Numbered from the stretch's first letter, positions 52,196 through 62,357 are shown. The stretch: 64,000 nt of DNA from Terriglobus saanensis SP1PR4 (GCF_000179915.2 NC_014963.1:2294001-2358000); one strand, 5' to 3'. Notes: generated by a model not told the origin, from the letters alone. Made by a program: numbers and translations.

Positions 52196-53836
52196 CTACG
52201 GAATCCGATAGAGCTCCTGGCAGCGTGTTGCGTGAATCGTATAGCGGAAACCGAGGAGCCAGGGCTCATGTTCACTGCATTTACTGAGCAGCTTCTGCAT
52301 ACCGTGCACTTTGGCGAATCCCATGTCTTCAATCCCGGAGTCGGGCAGGATGACATACTGTGCATGCTGCAGACGCAGGTAAGTGGGCACCTTTCCTTCT
52401 GCGAGGAAGTGGTAGTAAGAAGGATCGACCAGGCCACCGAGATCGATGATTTGACCATGCCAGTCATAGCTGATCCGCCCGATGTCAAATGCGGCTACAC
52501 GCGCGTCTGGAGGCAGGTTTGCGTTCATCCATGCAGCGATCTCGCCATGGACCTGATTGATATGGCCAATGCCGTCTACTGTGACCCGATACCAGGTGCG
52601 GAGTGAGGCGATTCCGCTAACCAACATGATGATCGCGACCAGGCCGATAGACCACTGCCGGGGGAGGCGGATACCGTGGCGAAAGATGCCGTAGACGCCA
52701 ACAAAGAGCAGAGGGAAAAACAGCAGGAGGGTGAGAGGCTGATAGCGCCCGCCGTGTCCGCTGGCTGGGAAGGTAAACATGTACGTCAGAAAGTGGATCG
52801 CTGCCCAGAGAAGAAGAAAACTGAATCGGGCCGGTAGAGGACGGTGACGAAGAAGAAAGTACGCTCCGGTCAAGCATAGGAGAAGAAGAACGATGCCAAT
52901 GAACGCAAAGACGCTCTTGATCTGGTGAAGAGTCGCGAGTTGCTCAGTGAAATGCGTACTGAATTGACGCGGAAGACGCTGCACCCACGCGCCGCAGTAT
53001 CGCGCGATGGAATGCAACGAGTGAGGTCCACCCGTGGTGTGAAAGTAGAGCCAGGAGCGCCCTTTGAGCGTGGCAGGCATGAGAGAACCTGAGGTCCAGA
53101 TATTGGCCGCGAGCTCGATCAGCACCATAAACGCCCAGATGCTGCCAGCGATCAGCATGTCTTTTCTGCGTCTGCCGGTTTTGTAAAAGTAGCTGCTGAG
53201 CAGGAGCAGAGGTGCGAGGACGATAGCTTCAGGCCTGGTGAGCGCTGCCAGCCCTGTGAAAATGCCTGTCCAGATCGCAGTCCCCGATCTGCTGGGAGGA
53301 TCCTGAAACCAGCATTCGATCGCAAGGAGGGAAAGCGCAACGAACAGGAGATGCTCCATCCCGATGAGGCCGAGCCACATGAAATTCCCAGTCAACGCAG
53401 GAGCGACGGCAAGGATGCCCGCAAGCCTCCAGGACATGCCATCTTGGCGTGCGATCAGATAAAGAACGCTGCCGATAATCGAGAAGAAGAGGAAGCTGAG
53501 CGCGAGATTGTAAGGCACGGGGTGCGCAACCCCACCAAAAAGCTTGTAATCGCTGGCCTGCAGAATCTCCCACAGAAGACTTGTTGCACCCGAGGATCGC
53601 TGGCCGATCACGAAACCGAGGGTGTGATGCAGCGCGAAGTTGCGCGCTACTGTCTGATGAATATAGGAATCATCAAGAGGAAAGCCATATTGGACGCGAA
53701 GAGCGCTGATGAGAATGCTGAAGGTCGTCGCGTAAAGAAGGACGACAAGAAGCATTCCTTTCCACGAGTTGGAGAGGCCCGCTTTGCGCTTTCCTTCAGC
53801 AGGTACGATTGAAACTTTCGTCGTGATGCTTGACAT
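52196..53836 (-). CDS. Multi-spanning GT-C-like membrane protein
   Basis: 546 residues with about 11 hydrophobic helices (MLLVVLLYATTFSILIS, SLFIGSVLYLIARQDG-like, LAALTRPEAIVLAPLLLLSS, VFAFIGIVLLLLCLTGAY) and the acidic motif LDDSYIHQTVARNFA in the first loop, the GT-C signature DD where the catalytic Asp lies. The C-terminal periplasmic part (VAAFDIGRISYDWHGQIIDL) fits membrane mannosyl- or arabinosyltransferases. It probably transfers a sugar from a polyprenyl donor to surface glycan. Confidence 0.8.
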   Translation of the reverse strand: MSSITTKVSIVPAEGKRKAGLSNSWKGMLLVVLLYATTFSILISALRVQYGFPLDDSYIHQTVARNFALHHTLGFVIGQRSSGATSLLWEILQASDYKLFGGVAHPVPYNLALSFLFFSIIGSVLYLIARQDGMSWRLAGILAVAPALTGNFMWLGLIGMEHLLFVALSLLAIECWFQDPPSRSGTAIWTGIFTGLAALTRPEAIVLAPLLLLSSYFYKTGRRRKDMLIAGSIWAFMVLIELAANIWTSGSLMPATLKGRSWLYFHTTGGPHSLHSIARYCGAWVQRLPRQFSTHFTEQLATLHQIKSVFAFIGIVLLLLCLTGAYFLLRHRPLPARFSFLLLWAAIHFLTYMFTFPASGHGGRYQPLTLLLFFPLLFVGVYGIFRHGIRLPRQWSIGLVAIIMLVSGIASLRTWYRVTVDGIGHINQVHGEIAAWMNANLPPDARVAAFDIGRISYDWHGQIIDLGGLVDPSYYHFLAEGKVPTYLRLQHAQYVILPDSGIEDMGFAKVHGMQKLLSKCSEHEPWLLGFRYTIHATRCQELYRIP

Positions 53837-54222
53837 CTTGGCCCAATCATCGGCTGAAACTGCTCTGTGTCAGCGTGGAATGCGAAATGTATGTCCCTCA
53901 TTTTAGCTGCGATCCAGAAATTCGCAGTTAGAAACTCAATGAGAAGATAAATTTAGTTTACCGCCTTACGGCAGGCAGATACAGCGAAAATAGGCTTTCG
54001 CTTCACCGCTTTTGAGATCAAAAGTGCCCGCTCCGTAAAAGTGCGAGTTCGGACGGAGTTGACACAACAAAATGACCCTCATACTACCTACGTGTGCTCC
54101 GCGCGCGCTAGTACACTCGCAGAAGGTCTGTACTGTGGGCGGGCGGGCTGAAGGTTCGGGAGAAACAGCAACGAACGGCGCCCAGCTGCCCCTCAGATGT
54201 AGGGACGTGAAAGGAAATGTGC
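53837..54222. other. Divergent intergenic region
   Basis: About 385 bp between divergent genes of the exopolysaccharide locus. No gene seen. The right end holds GAAAGGAAATGTGC, the ribosome site of the plus-strand glycosyltransferase. Confidence 0.4.
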
Positions 54223-55401
54223 ATGGATCACGATTCCCTCAATCTTGTTTTTTATGACGTACACGATCCGGAAGACAAACAGTTCTGGGCCGGATCGGCG
54301 GCACATATCATCTCTGGTCTACGCAAGGCTGGCCAGAAGGTCACGTCCGTGGGAGATCTGGTTCCTCGACTTCGCAGAGTCCTTCGCGCCTCCCTGTTTC
54401 ACGCCTACCGCATCTTTCGCAATCTGCACTACCATCCTGACCGCCATGATCTTGTAACGCGCTTCTATACGGCCATTGGAAACAGAAGACTTCGCCAGCA
54501 TCGCGATGCCGACGCAATCCTTACCGTATCGGCGGCTTTTGCGGCCTACCTGGAGGTCCCGCAGCCGATCTTTGTGCTGCTGGATGCCACGTGGGGACAA
54601 ATTGTGGAGATGTATCCATACTTTGCTGCGGACCGTCAGCCAGAACACATTGTCCGCGCCGGATACCAGTTGGACCGAAAAGCATTTTCGAAACCCAATC
54701 TGCATTTGGTCATGACCTCGGCCTGGGCCGCAGATCGCGCGATTGCGGAAGGCGGTATGGATCCTCGCCGCGTTCACATTCTTCCGTTCGGCGCCAATTT
54801 TGTAGAAGAGCCACGACGGGATTTTGTGATGCAGGCTGCAGCTACACGCACGGGTAAACACTGCAATCTTCTCTTCGTAGGCCGCGAGTTTGTCCGGAAG
54901 GGTGGTCCGATCGCGGTAGAGATTGCGCGCGCACTTAAGGAATTAGGCGTTCCGACGACTCTGCATGTCGTGGGGTCTTCGCCAGAGAATATGCCTGGGT
55001 TTGTGAAGGTGCACGGGATGCTGAAGAAAGAGATTCCGGAGCAGATGGCGCAACTGCAAAACCTATACGCGACGAGCGATTTCTTTGTCATGCCCACCCG
55101 CGCAGAGGCCCAGGGTATCGTATTCAATGAGGCGGCTGCATACGCTCTGCCCGTAGCGGCAACCGATGTGGGCGGTGTAAGTACGGTGGTGCAAAAGGAT
55201 TGGGGTTTCCTGTTGCCTCTGGAAGCAAATGAGAACGAATATGCCGTGTGGCTGCGCGATGCCTTTCAGGACCGTGCACGCTATAAGGTGCTCTCCGAAA
55301 ATGCACGCAATGACTTTGAAGCGCGCTTGAGTAACAAGGTGTACGTCCAAAAGTTGATCGCAATTATCCGGACTACCTTGGAATCAAGCGCTGCAGCGTA
55401 A
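54223..55401 (+). CDS. Glycosyltransferase family 4, paralogue A
   Basis: 392 residues, GT-B. N-terminal LVFYDVHDPEDKQFWAGSAA, middle VLLDATWGQIVEMYPY, then HCNLLFVGREFVRKGGPI, and EAQGIVFNEAAAYALPV (the Glu pair) with VGGVSTVV. It is a paralogue of the gene at 59190 on the other strand: both start with a FYD.HDPED / AYDLDDPCDQ segment and share the rest. ATG 54223 has AGGAA six bases upstream. Confidence 0.85.
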   Translation: MDHDSLNLVFYDVHDPEDKQFWAGSAAHIISGLRKAGQKVTSVGDLVPRLRRVLRASLFHAYRIFRNLHYHPDRHDLVTRFYTAIGNRRLRQHRDADAILTVSAAFAAYLEVPQPIFVLLDATWGQIVEMYPYFAADRQPEHIVRAGYQLDRKAFSKPNLHLVMTSAWAADRAIAEGGMDPRRVHILPFGANFVEEPRRDFVMQAAATRTGKHCNLLFVGREFVRKGGPIAVEIARALKELGVPTTLHVVGSSPENMPGFVKVHGMLKKEIPEQMAQLQNLYATSDFFVMPTRAEAQGIVFNEAAAYALPVAATDVGGVSTVVQKDWGFLLPLEANENEYAVWLRDAFQDRARYKVLSENARNDFEARLSNKVYVQKLIAIIRTTLESSAAA

Positions 55402-55412
55402 GGCAATTCGTT

Positions 55413-56399
55413 CTACGTACCCGAACCACTGGACCTTGCACGGTAGAGGTCTTTGTACGCTGAAGCGACGGCCTGTTGGGTGTACCAGAAGCGCTGCCAC
55501 GAGATGTTGCCAAGCGATTTTGAAAATCGCAGCGCTTGGACCAGGCCTGGACGGACGCGTGTGCCTACAAAGAATTGCCATGCGATGAAGACCAGGTGAC
55601 GGAAGAGTGAGAATTCATCCCAAATTGTGACGACCCAGTTGTAGGTAACTTCTCCAAAGGCCTTCGGATCTTTGACTGGAAGCATTGCGGCATAGTGCCG
55701 CTGTTCCTCCCTTGCGCCCTCGTAGTGGTCGACAAGGACTTCTGGATCATAGGCAAGCTTCCAGCCTGCGCGACGGACGCGCAGAGAAATGGAAAGATCT
55801 TCGCAAGGCTGCGAACCTGTACCTGACAATCGTGAGTCAAAGCCCACTTGGCGAATAGCTTCCGAACGGAAGCTCATATTTGCGCCTTTGAGGAGATCGA
55901 CGGGGCGTGCGGGTCCGATGCCGGAGTGGTGGTTACCGATATGTTTACCGTAATAGAGCAAGATGCCGACGACCGGCTGACGGGCGACCTCTTTGACGTG
56001 ATCGCCAGCCGGGCGATCACGACCACCCAGGCCACCAAGTTGTGAGTCTGCTTCGAAGTGGGCACAAACGCTTTCAAGCCAGTTGACTGCAGGATAGGTG
56101 TCATCGTCGATCATGGCGACAATATCGGTCTTGAGGGCGGCGATACCCGCGTTGCGTGCGGCGACGAGCCCCGGAATCTGTACGGGAACCATGCGAAGTG
56201 GCAAGCTATAAGTCGAGGAGGAAAGGAAGTCCAGCGTGATGTTGTCCGTGTCCCGCACGGTCAGTAGGATTTCTTCAGGCTGGCGGGTCTGAAGTTCCAA
56301 AGCGCTCAGGCAGCGGGCAAGATCATCTTTCCGTTGGTAGGTGCAAAGGAGGACGGTCGCCGTAAGCGGTTGGCTGGATAGACTATCTTGATGCGGCAT
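55413..56399 (-). CDS. Glycosyltransferase family 2
   Basis: GT-A enzyme. ATG 56399 has AAGGAG nearby. Motifs: ATVLLCTYQRKDDLARCLSA, GLVAARNAGIAAL, VAMIDDDTYP (the DxD), GANMSFRSEAIRQVGF and EDLSISLRVRRAGWKLAY. A C-terminal hydrophobic segment may bind the membrane. It adds a sugar in the exopolysaccharide unit. It converges with paralogue A, only 11 bp apart. Confidence 0.87.
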   Translation of the reverse strand: MPHQDSLSSQPLTATVLLCTYQRKDDLARCLSALELQTRQPEEILLTVRDTDNITLDFLSSSTYSLPLRMVPVQIPGLVAARNAGIAALKTDIVAMIDDDTYPAVNWLESVCAHFEADSQLGGLGGRDRPAGDHVKEVARQPVVGILLYYGKHIGNHHSGIGPARPVDLLKGANMSFRSEAIRQVGFDSRLSGTGSQPCEDLSISLRVRRAGWKLAYDPEVLVDHYEGAREEQRHYAAMLPVKDPKAFGEVTYNWVVTIWDEFSLFRHLVFIAWQFFVGTRVRPGLVQALRFSKSLGNISWQRFWYTQQAVASAYKDLYRARSSGSGT

Positions 56400-56681
56400 T
56401 ATTCTCCTTCTAACCTGGATGCGTTTTGCGTACGGATGGCGTGAAAGTCCGCATCCTTTGCCCATGTTGCGTTATGCGAAACATGTGATTCAAGGGTACT
56501 TTACCCACGGCTGCATGACGAGTCAGCTTGCGCCTAGAGAGAATTCCAACGAAGCTATTACATAGTCGCGACGAGCTACAGCCTTCCGCTGGCGAACCGC
56601 ATCTTAGGGGATAGGATGGAGCGCTCAATCGTGTGACGGCCAAAGTTGCACACTAGCTTCATAGACCGGGAATGGGGATGG

Positions 56682-57278
56682 ATGAAAGTACAGAAAATAG
56701 GATGGGCCCTGGCTTTGCTGGTCTTCTGCGCACGAGGCGGTCAGTATGCGGATGGGCAAGCAGAAGCCGCAGGCGTTCGAAAGATCCCAGTCTCGGCTTT
56801 TGTGGGTGGAACTGGTAATTGGACAGGCTTATACGGCGGTAAGAATCTGGGCATAAATGCTGGGCTGGATGTCGGCCTGCATAGCCTCTGGGTTCTGCAG
56901 CCCTCTTTCGAGATTCGCGCCATGTATCCGGTACACGATGGCCATATCGACAGCCAGAAGAACATTCTTGTTGGGTTTCGCTTCGACAAAAATTTCAATC
57001 GCCTTACACCCTATGTGGATGTGCTGTATGGCCTGGGAAAGATTGTCTACGATCCTGCGCGGCCAAATCCTACACAAACCTTCGCCTACACCAGTTCCTC
57101 CAGCAATGTGTTTTCCCCCGGAGTCGGTCTGGAGTATCGAGTGGTCGGACCGTTTTCCTTTAAGGCGGACGCGCAGATCCAGCGCTACTCCACGCCAGTG
57201 ACTGAGACCGGCCACATCTATGCGAAACCTGTGACCGTGGGCATCACGTATCAACTCTTTACCGGACGCAGGCATTAA
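56682..57278 (+). CDS. Small outer-membrane beta-barrel protein
   Basis: Signal peptide from MKVQKIGWALALLVFCARGG. The mature 175 residues alternate hydrophobic and polar residues (LGINAGLDVGLHSLWVLQPS, ILVGFRFDKNFNRLTPYVDV, GVGLEYRVVGPFSFKADAQI, KPVTVGITYQLFTG), typical of an eight-strand OmpA-like barrel ending in an aromatic strand. The upstream GGGGATGG is a weak site. Inside the exopolysaccharide locus, it may assist export or be a structural surface protein. Confidence 0.75.
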   Translation: MKVQKIGWALALLVFCARGGQYADGQAEAAGVRKIPVSAFVGGTGNWTGLYGGKNLGINAGLDVGLHSLWVLQPSFEIRAMYPVHDGHIDSQKNILVGFRFDKNFNRLTPYVDVLYGLGKIVYDPARPNPTQTFAYTSSSSNVFSPGVGLEYRVVGPFSFKADAQIQRYSTPVTETGHIYAKPVTVGITYQLFTGRRH

Positions 57279-57282
57279 AAAC

Positions 57283-57311
57283 GACTGGACCCTGTAATAC
57301 AGGGTCCAGTC
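57283..57311. terminator. Bidirectional terminator between the barrel and beta-helix genes
   Basis: A perfect 13-bp stem (GACTGGACCCTGT / ACAGGGTCCAGTC) with loop AAT, between convergent genes; AAAAA on the left serves the minus strand. Confidence 0.8.
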
Positions 57312-57372
57312 CATGCCTCGCTCTTGAGTAAACCTGCGTGCGATCTCAATCCGCAGTGTTCGCCCCGTTCCC

Positions 57373-58857
57373 CTATTTGGTCACCGCTAAGAATTGCACC
57401 AGCGAGTAGCTGTGAACGCTGTCGCCTGCACTTGTGACCAGATATTTGAAAGGCTTTGGCACGGTGGCGTTGAGGATCCACGTAGCTTTGCCGGTAAATC
57501 TTACCGAACCTACTGAAGCCGTCACATATGTAGCGCAACCTGAGGCGTTGTGGGAGTTGTAGGTGCCCCCGTCGATGACGACGCCTGTAGCAGTGCCTTC
57601 GACGGTGAGGCTGCATCCCCAAACGTCCGTGATCGAATTGTTCGAATACACCGCACCATCTCCCCCAGCTCCGTCGATGCCGTTGTACAGGCTTCCATCC
57701 GTGCTCTTTCCAAGATGGGCGATCGTATTGCTCGAGACCACGCCGTTGGTGTGAACCTGGATTCCGAATCCGCGGCTGTTCAAAATGATGTTAGAGACAA
57801 CCTGATCGCCTGGGCTCTGCGCGGTGATGTTGCCTTCATTGTTAGACAGCCAGTTGTACATAAACTTGTTGACGGAGCAGCAGTTTGCCATTCCGTACGG
57901 ACGTTCCTGAATACCCATTGACGTAACCGTCTGGACAATGTTGGTGTCGACCATCGCGCCGGTGACGCCGCGAAGCAGAATGCCGCCAATGTTGTAGTTC
58001 AAGCCGACGGGAGAATCCATACGGCCGATGACGTTGTGGGTGATCGTCCAGCCTGTGAGTCCCAGCGAAGTGGAGGATGCGTTTCCGCGCACAAGAATCG
58101 CGCCATCGAAGCCGTAGGGTAAGGCCGCTGTAGAGCCAGAGTTGTAGATGGTGAGTCGGTTGAGGATGTTGTCCTGGTTGCCGGAGGTAGCTGAGACATT
58201 CGGTGACTGCGAAATGAAAGCCACCCCGGAGTTCGTTGGGCGAACGATCCAGAGATTTTGAACCGTCACGTGAGAGCGGTCGAGAGAGAGAATTCCGTTC
58301 ACGTGACTGCTACCGCTAACTTCGATGACGTGGCTCGAAGGATTAGAGCCGTCGGCAAGATGAACATAAAGTGTGTCCGCATCTGCGTAGAAAGATCCGG
58401 CCGTATTGATAGTTGCGGAGAGGCTGCTCACGAGCGTGAGAGGCGTTGAAGTGCCGTAGGCCGAATCCACGAAGACCTTATAGGTAGAGTCTGTGCGGCG
58501 GACCTGATAGGTACCGGCACTGATGAGACTGAAGCCGGAGACTGCATCCGCGCCGTCGATGACGGGCGCATCGCCCGCGCCATAGGCATCGATGGTCAGA
58601 CGGCTGGTCGTCGAGGTTCCGCTTCCAGGGATGTAAAACTGCTCATGCCAGGTATCACCGCGGCGCAGGTAAATTGCGTCTCCACCTTTTAGGCCGGTGA
58701 GGGTCGATACGCGGGCCAGGGTCTTGAAGGGCTTCAGCGTGGTGGTACCGATGTTGGTGTCGCTCCCAGCGGACTGGGAAACATAATAAGTGGTGGCGGA
58801 AGCAGTGCACGTTACCAAAGCGAGAGCGAGAAGAACAGGTGCCAGAAAGTTTTTCAA
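57373..58857 (-). CDS. Secreted right-handed parallel beta-helix protein
   Basis: The best start is TTG at 58857, with GGAGA about seven bases upstream, giving a signal peptide (KNFLAPVLLALALVTCTASA). A DUF1565-like opening (TYYVSQSAGSDTNIGTTTLK with PFKTLARV) leads into pectate-lyase-like beta-helix repeats (VTVQNLWIVRPTNSGVAFIS, ILNRLTIYNSG, WTITHNVIGRMDSPVG, NIVQTVTSMGIQ, NNSITDVWGCSLTVEG). It could be a polysaccharide lyase or binding protein acting on the exported polymer; catalytic residues cannot be identified. Confidence 0.8.
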   Translation of the reverse strand: MKNFLAPVLLALALVTCTASATTYYVSQSAGSDTNIGTTTLKPFKTLARVSTLTGLKGGDAIYLRRGDTWHEQFYIPGSGTSTTSRLTIDAYGAGDAPVIDGADAVSGFSLISAGTYQVRRTDSTYKVFVDSAYGTSTPLTLVSSLSATINTAGSFYADADTLYVHLADGSNPSSHVIEVSGSSHVNGILSLDRSHVTVQNLWIVRPTNSGVAFISQSPNVSATSGNQDNILNRLTIYNSGSTAALPYGFDGAILVRGNASSTSLGLTGWTITHNVIGRMDSPVGLNYNIGGILLRGVTGAMVDTNIVQTVTSMGIQERPYGMANCCSVNKFMYNWLSNNEGNITAQSPGDQVVSNIILNSRGFGIQVHTNGVVSSNTIAHLGKSTDGSLYNGIDGAGGDGAVYSNNSITDVWGCSLTVEGTATGVVIDGGTYNSHNASGCATYVTASVGSVRFTGKATWILNATVPKPFKYLVTSAGDSVHSYSLVQFLAVTK

Positions 58858-59189
58858 TATATGTCTCCACGTCGTGCATAGCTGCGCAGTTTCTCGACGT
58901 AAGAGTTTTATACGTTCACCTAAATGGCAATTCAATACAACTTTAGCGAAAATTACATGCCTTTATCTGCAATTTATTGCACATGCTGGTTATTACTATT
59001 GTGCAGAAAAGATGCAGGCAAAACGATACTTACAGGCCGGATCCTGAGTAAGAGTTTGACTGGCATAAATGAGCTGGTCGTAAGGCAGAGCTTAGGATGG
59101 AATGAATTGGGTTACAGAGTAGGTCGAACAGACCGTCGACACCTCGGAAACGAAGCATCTTCTTCTGTTTGTTTTATTTATGTCCGGCC
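58858..59189. other. Intergenic region between two minus-strand genes
   Basis: About 330 bp, AT-rich in the first half (58920-59010). It should hold the beta-helix gene promoter. Open frames on the plus strand here look like chance frames. Confidence 0.4.
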
Positions 59190-60371
59190 TTATCGAGCAC
59201 CGCTGGGCGCATCGAGTCTTGATCGAATAATGGCGATGAGACTTTGCGCATACACGGCGCCGCTCAATCTGGTTTCGTAGTCTGCGCGAGCCGCGCGTGC
59301 GAGTTGCTGGTAGCGCGCTCGATCGCGAAAGGCTGTAGCAATCCAATCAGCGTAGACCGTCGCTGGTGCCGTCTCGTTGAAGAGTCCGCTCCAACTCGGA
59401 TCCAGCACGGCCGAAACTCCGCCTACATCTCGCGCCAGTGCTGGCAGGCCGTAACCCGCAGCTTCGTTGAAAACGACACCCTGTGCCTCCGCCAGGGAGG
59501 GCATGAAGAAAAAGTCGGATTCCGCATAGAGGGCGGAGAGGCGCGCCTTTTGCTCAGGGACGGTTTTTCTAAGAAGCCCCGTGAAATGTATATGCTCCCC
59601 TGCTTGCTGTGGGGGGCAACCGACAACAGTCAGTTCTGTAGGCAAGCCTTGAGCATTGAGAAGCGCACAAACCTCCGCGGCGAAGGGTCCTCCCTTGCGC
59701 TCCCAATCGCGACCTACAAAGAGAAGCCGGCATGGCCCCTGGCCGCGGCGCGCGATTGCCTCCTCCACCAGGTTGCCGTCTGGCTCTTCATCGAAGTTTG
59801 CGCCAAAGGGCAGAAAGGAGATTCGCTGTGGGTCGAGGTCATATTCCGCAATGAGTCTGTCGCCAACCCAGTGCGACGTAAGAACGGGATAAACATTTTT
59901 CTTGGTATAGGCGCGCCGTTCCAGATCGAAGCCGGAACGCACGATGCGCGGAACCTGACGGCTGGGAGCGAGGTGCGGATAGGTTTCCAGCAGCTGGCTC
60001 CAACTCGCATCGTGAATCAGGAAGATGGGTAGAGAGGTCTCCAGATGCGCGACGGAAGTAGGAGAGAAGGCAATGCAAGCATCTGCACCCTGAATACGCG
60101 AGACCGCTCGACTACCAACGAACCCACCCAATCTGGTTTGGAAGGCATCCCTCTCAGCGTGGAAGTATTGCTTATGAAGGCGATTGTAGTAGTTGTATTG
60201 CAAGGATTTACTTATTCTGCGGAGCTTGGAAGCGTGTCGTCCGGAGACGACAACATCCATTCCTGCTGTCCGCAGGTTATGCACAATATGCGCCGCGATA
60301 CCTGCCCATAGGGCCTGATCACACGGATCATCAAGGTCATACGCTATGAGTCTGAGGGATCGAGTCGACAT
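59190..60371 (-). CDS. Glycosyltransferase family 4, paralogue B
   Basis: 393 residues, GT-B, paralogous to 54223-55401. LRLIAYDLDDPCDQALWAGI, ASWSQLLETYPHLA, PCRLLFVGRDWERKGGPFA, EAQGVVFNEAAGYGLPA with DVGGVSAVL (the EX7E pair). The two genes are on opposite strands and 4 kb apart, pointing to duplication and rearrangement. A role in linking another unit sugar is likely. Confidence 0.86.
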   Translation of the reverse strand: MSTRSLRLIAYDLDDPCDQALWAGIAAHIVHNLRTAGMDVVVSGRHASKLRRISKSLQYNYYNRLHKQYFHAERDAFQTRLGGFVGSRAVSRIQGADACIAFSPTSVAHLETSLPIFLIHDASWSQLLETYPHLAPSRQVPRIVRSGFDLERRAYTKKNVYPVLTSHWVGDRLIAEYDLDPQRISFLPFGANFDEEPDGNLVEEAIARRGQGPCRLLFVGRDWERKGGPFAAEVCALLNAQGLPTELTVVGCPPQQAGEHIHFTGLLRKTVPEQKARLSALYAESDFFFMPSLAEAQGVVFNEAAGYGLPALARDVGGVSAVLDPSWSGLFNETAPATVYADWIATAFRDRARYQQLARAARADYETRLSGAVYAQSLIAIIRSRLDAPSGAR

Positions 60372-60728
60372 GGGTTGCCTTGGATACTACACGCTGCAAC
60401 CGGTTGTCGCGAAATGACATCTATTAGGGGTTCTATAACCTTTAGTAACTCACTGATGGTGTAAAGGTTTATTACCTATGACTTACGCTTTCGAATCTCT
60501 TGTGAGACCATTCTCCGAAAATAGAGTCAATATCTGCATAGCCGAAGTGCCCTCGCCTGGGCCATGCCTGGGACCACGTGGTCCTAAATTGCCCAGGACA
60601 AGGTGCCAGGTGCTGTAGACTGAGGGTAGTCCGTCCCTGCGTTGAACCTGACGTCTATGCCCTGTCGATCGTCGGACACGAAGCGATGTCGTCGTGGTCC
60701 TAGATCGAACAGTAAAGAGAGAGAGATC
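60372..60728. other. Promoter region of the chain-length/flippase operon with nested palindromes
   Basis: The divergent region holds a perfect 14-bp palindrome GGACCACGTGGTCC at 60571-60584, flanked by an inverted CCTGGGC (60556-60562) and GCCCAGG (60591-60597). The segment CGTGGTCCTA is repeated at 60577-60586 and 60693-60702. It is about 145-160 bp before the chain-length gene, so a dimeric regulator probably binds here and may control both directions. Confidence 0.6.
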
Positions 60729-62234
60729 ATGGCCAACATGCTACCCGGCGGGCAGACAGCGATTCAACGCCTGCCCCCTAAGCCCAAACCGATTGAGACC
60801 TTGCGCCAGCACAAGTTGCTATTCGGTTCGATCTTGTGCGCTGGCCTTCTGCTTACCGCGGCGTATGTGGGATTAAGCCATAAGAAATATGAATCCGACA
60901 TGAGTCTGATGGTCCAGAACTCCCGTAAGAACATGGTGATTTCTTCCGATCCGACGGCAGCCTCTCAGCCCATCCCGACGCAGGTTGCAGAGGAAGACGT
61001 CAATTCGGCGGTTGAGGTCCTGGGCAGCTCGGACGTTCTGGATGACGTGGTGGATCCGGGGTGGACACAGTCGAATACACATTCCAAGCAAGCTGAGATG
61101 GATCACGAAGGTAAAGTTTCAACCTTCCGCAAGCGCCTGGTTGTGAGTCCTGTACGGAAGTCGCATGTAATCGATGTAAGTTATGTCACGACCGACCCCC
61201 ATCAAGCGACACTTCAGTTGAACCGCCTGCTGGACGTTTTCATGACCAAACAAAAAGCATTGAGCCAGCCCACAGGCGTTGCAAAGTTTTTTGAGGATGA
61301 AGCAGAGCGTTACAAGTCTCAATGGAGCGAAGCACAGCAGAAGCTTGCGGACTTTCAAGAGAAGCACAAGTTCGTAACCGTCACAGATAAAGAAACGGAC
61401 ATCTCCAAGGCTCTGGCCGATGCGATGACGCTGCAGCGCTCCGCCGACGCGGAGATTAGCGAAGTGCAGCATCGTCTAGGCGTGGTGAACGCGCAGCTTC
61501 GTTCCGTTCCGCAGCGTCAGAACACCACGGAGCGGATCGTTCCTGCCTCGGGTTCACTCGATCAGGTGAACATTTTGCTTGCGCAGTTGAATCTAAGGCG
61601 CGCGCAACTGTTGACGCAGTATCAGCCCACCGACCGCATGGTCCAGCAAGTGGATACACAGATCGCAGAGGCCCAGGCCGAACTTACACGCTTGCAGACG
61701 AACACTACGACGGAACACACCTCGAGTGTGAATCCAACCTGGCAGGTCGTCGACCAGAACTACGCGAGCGAGACAGCGCATCTTCGGGCCGTAACAGGAC
61801 GCCGCGATGCTCTTGTCGCGCAGATCAACGATCTGCAGAATCAGTTGAATTCCCTGGTGCAGGATGAGCTTGAGTTCAAGACACTGCAACAGAATGCAAG
61901 CACACTTAATACGAACTATCAGCTGTATATCCAAAAACGCGATTCTGCTCGTATGTCCGCAGCCATGGATAACAGCGGTTTGTTGAACTTCGGTGTGGTG
62001 CAGTATCCGACGTTTTCGCTTTCCCCGGTACGCCCGCGTCCTTTGATCGACTCGCTTCTTGGCATCATGACTTCCCTCTTCCTCGCCTCGATGGCTGTGT
62101 ACTTCGTGAGTTCACGCAAGCATGAGGCCGCGTTGGAAGCTGCCGCAGCCTCTGAGCCGGATTTCCCCTACCTGGAAGCCGTGGCGAAGATGGGAGCTCT
62201 GGATACCGAGTTCCAAAGATACAGGGCCTACTAG
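60729..62234 (+). CDS. Exopolysaccharide chain-length determinant (Wzz/GumC-like)
   Basis: The ATG at 60729 has GAGAGAGA upstream. 501 residues: a transmembrane helix (LLFGSILCAGLLLTAAYVGL) at about residues 31-50, a Wzz domain (KYESDMSLMVQNSRKNMVIS, VEVLGSSDVLDDVV), a long coiled coil (about 200-400; SQWSEAQQKLADFQEKHKF, RAQLLTQYQPTDRMVQQVD), and a second membrane helix (IMTSLFLASMAVYFVS). There is no BY-kinase domain and no C-terminal Tyr cluster beyond YRAY. It sets polymer length and couples the polymerase to the export protein. Confidence 0.9.
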   Translation: MANMLPGGQTAIQRLPPKPKPIETLRQHKLLFGSILCAGLLLTAAYVGLSHKKYESDMSLMVQNSRKNMVISSDPTAASQPIPTQVAEEDVNSAVEVLGSSDVLDDVVDPGWTQSNTHSKQAEMDHEGKVSTFRKRLVVSPVRKSHVIDVSYVTTDPHQATLQLNRLLDVFMTKQKALSQPTGVAKFFEDEAERYKSQWSEAQQKLADFQEKHKFVTVTDKETDISKALADAMTLQRSADAEISEVQHRLGVVNAQLRSVPQRQNTTERIVPASGSLDQVNILLAQLNLRRAQLLTQYQPTDRMVQQVDTQIAEAQAELTRLQTNTTTEHTSSVNPTWQVVDQNYASETAHLRAVTGRRDALVAQINDLQNQLNSLVQDELEFKTLQQNASTLNTNYQLYIQKRDSARMSAAMDNSGLLNFGVVQYPTFSLSPVRPRPLIDSLLGIMTSLFLASMAVYFVSSRKHEAALEAAAASEPDFPYLEAVAKMGALDTEFQRYRAY

Positions 62235-62357
62235 AGCTCTGTTCGTTCTGAAAACATGGAGTATTCATCGGGGTGGAGAACAAGATCACACTCCATCCCG
62301 ATGCCGTTCATCGGTTCTCAATAAACCAAAGTCGGAATCATCCTGAACAGCCCTCAA

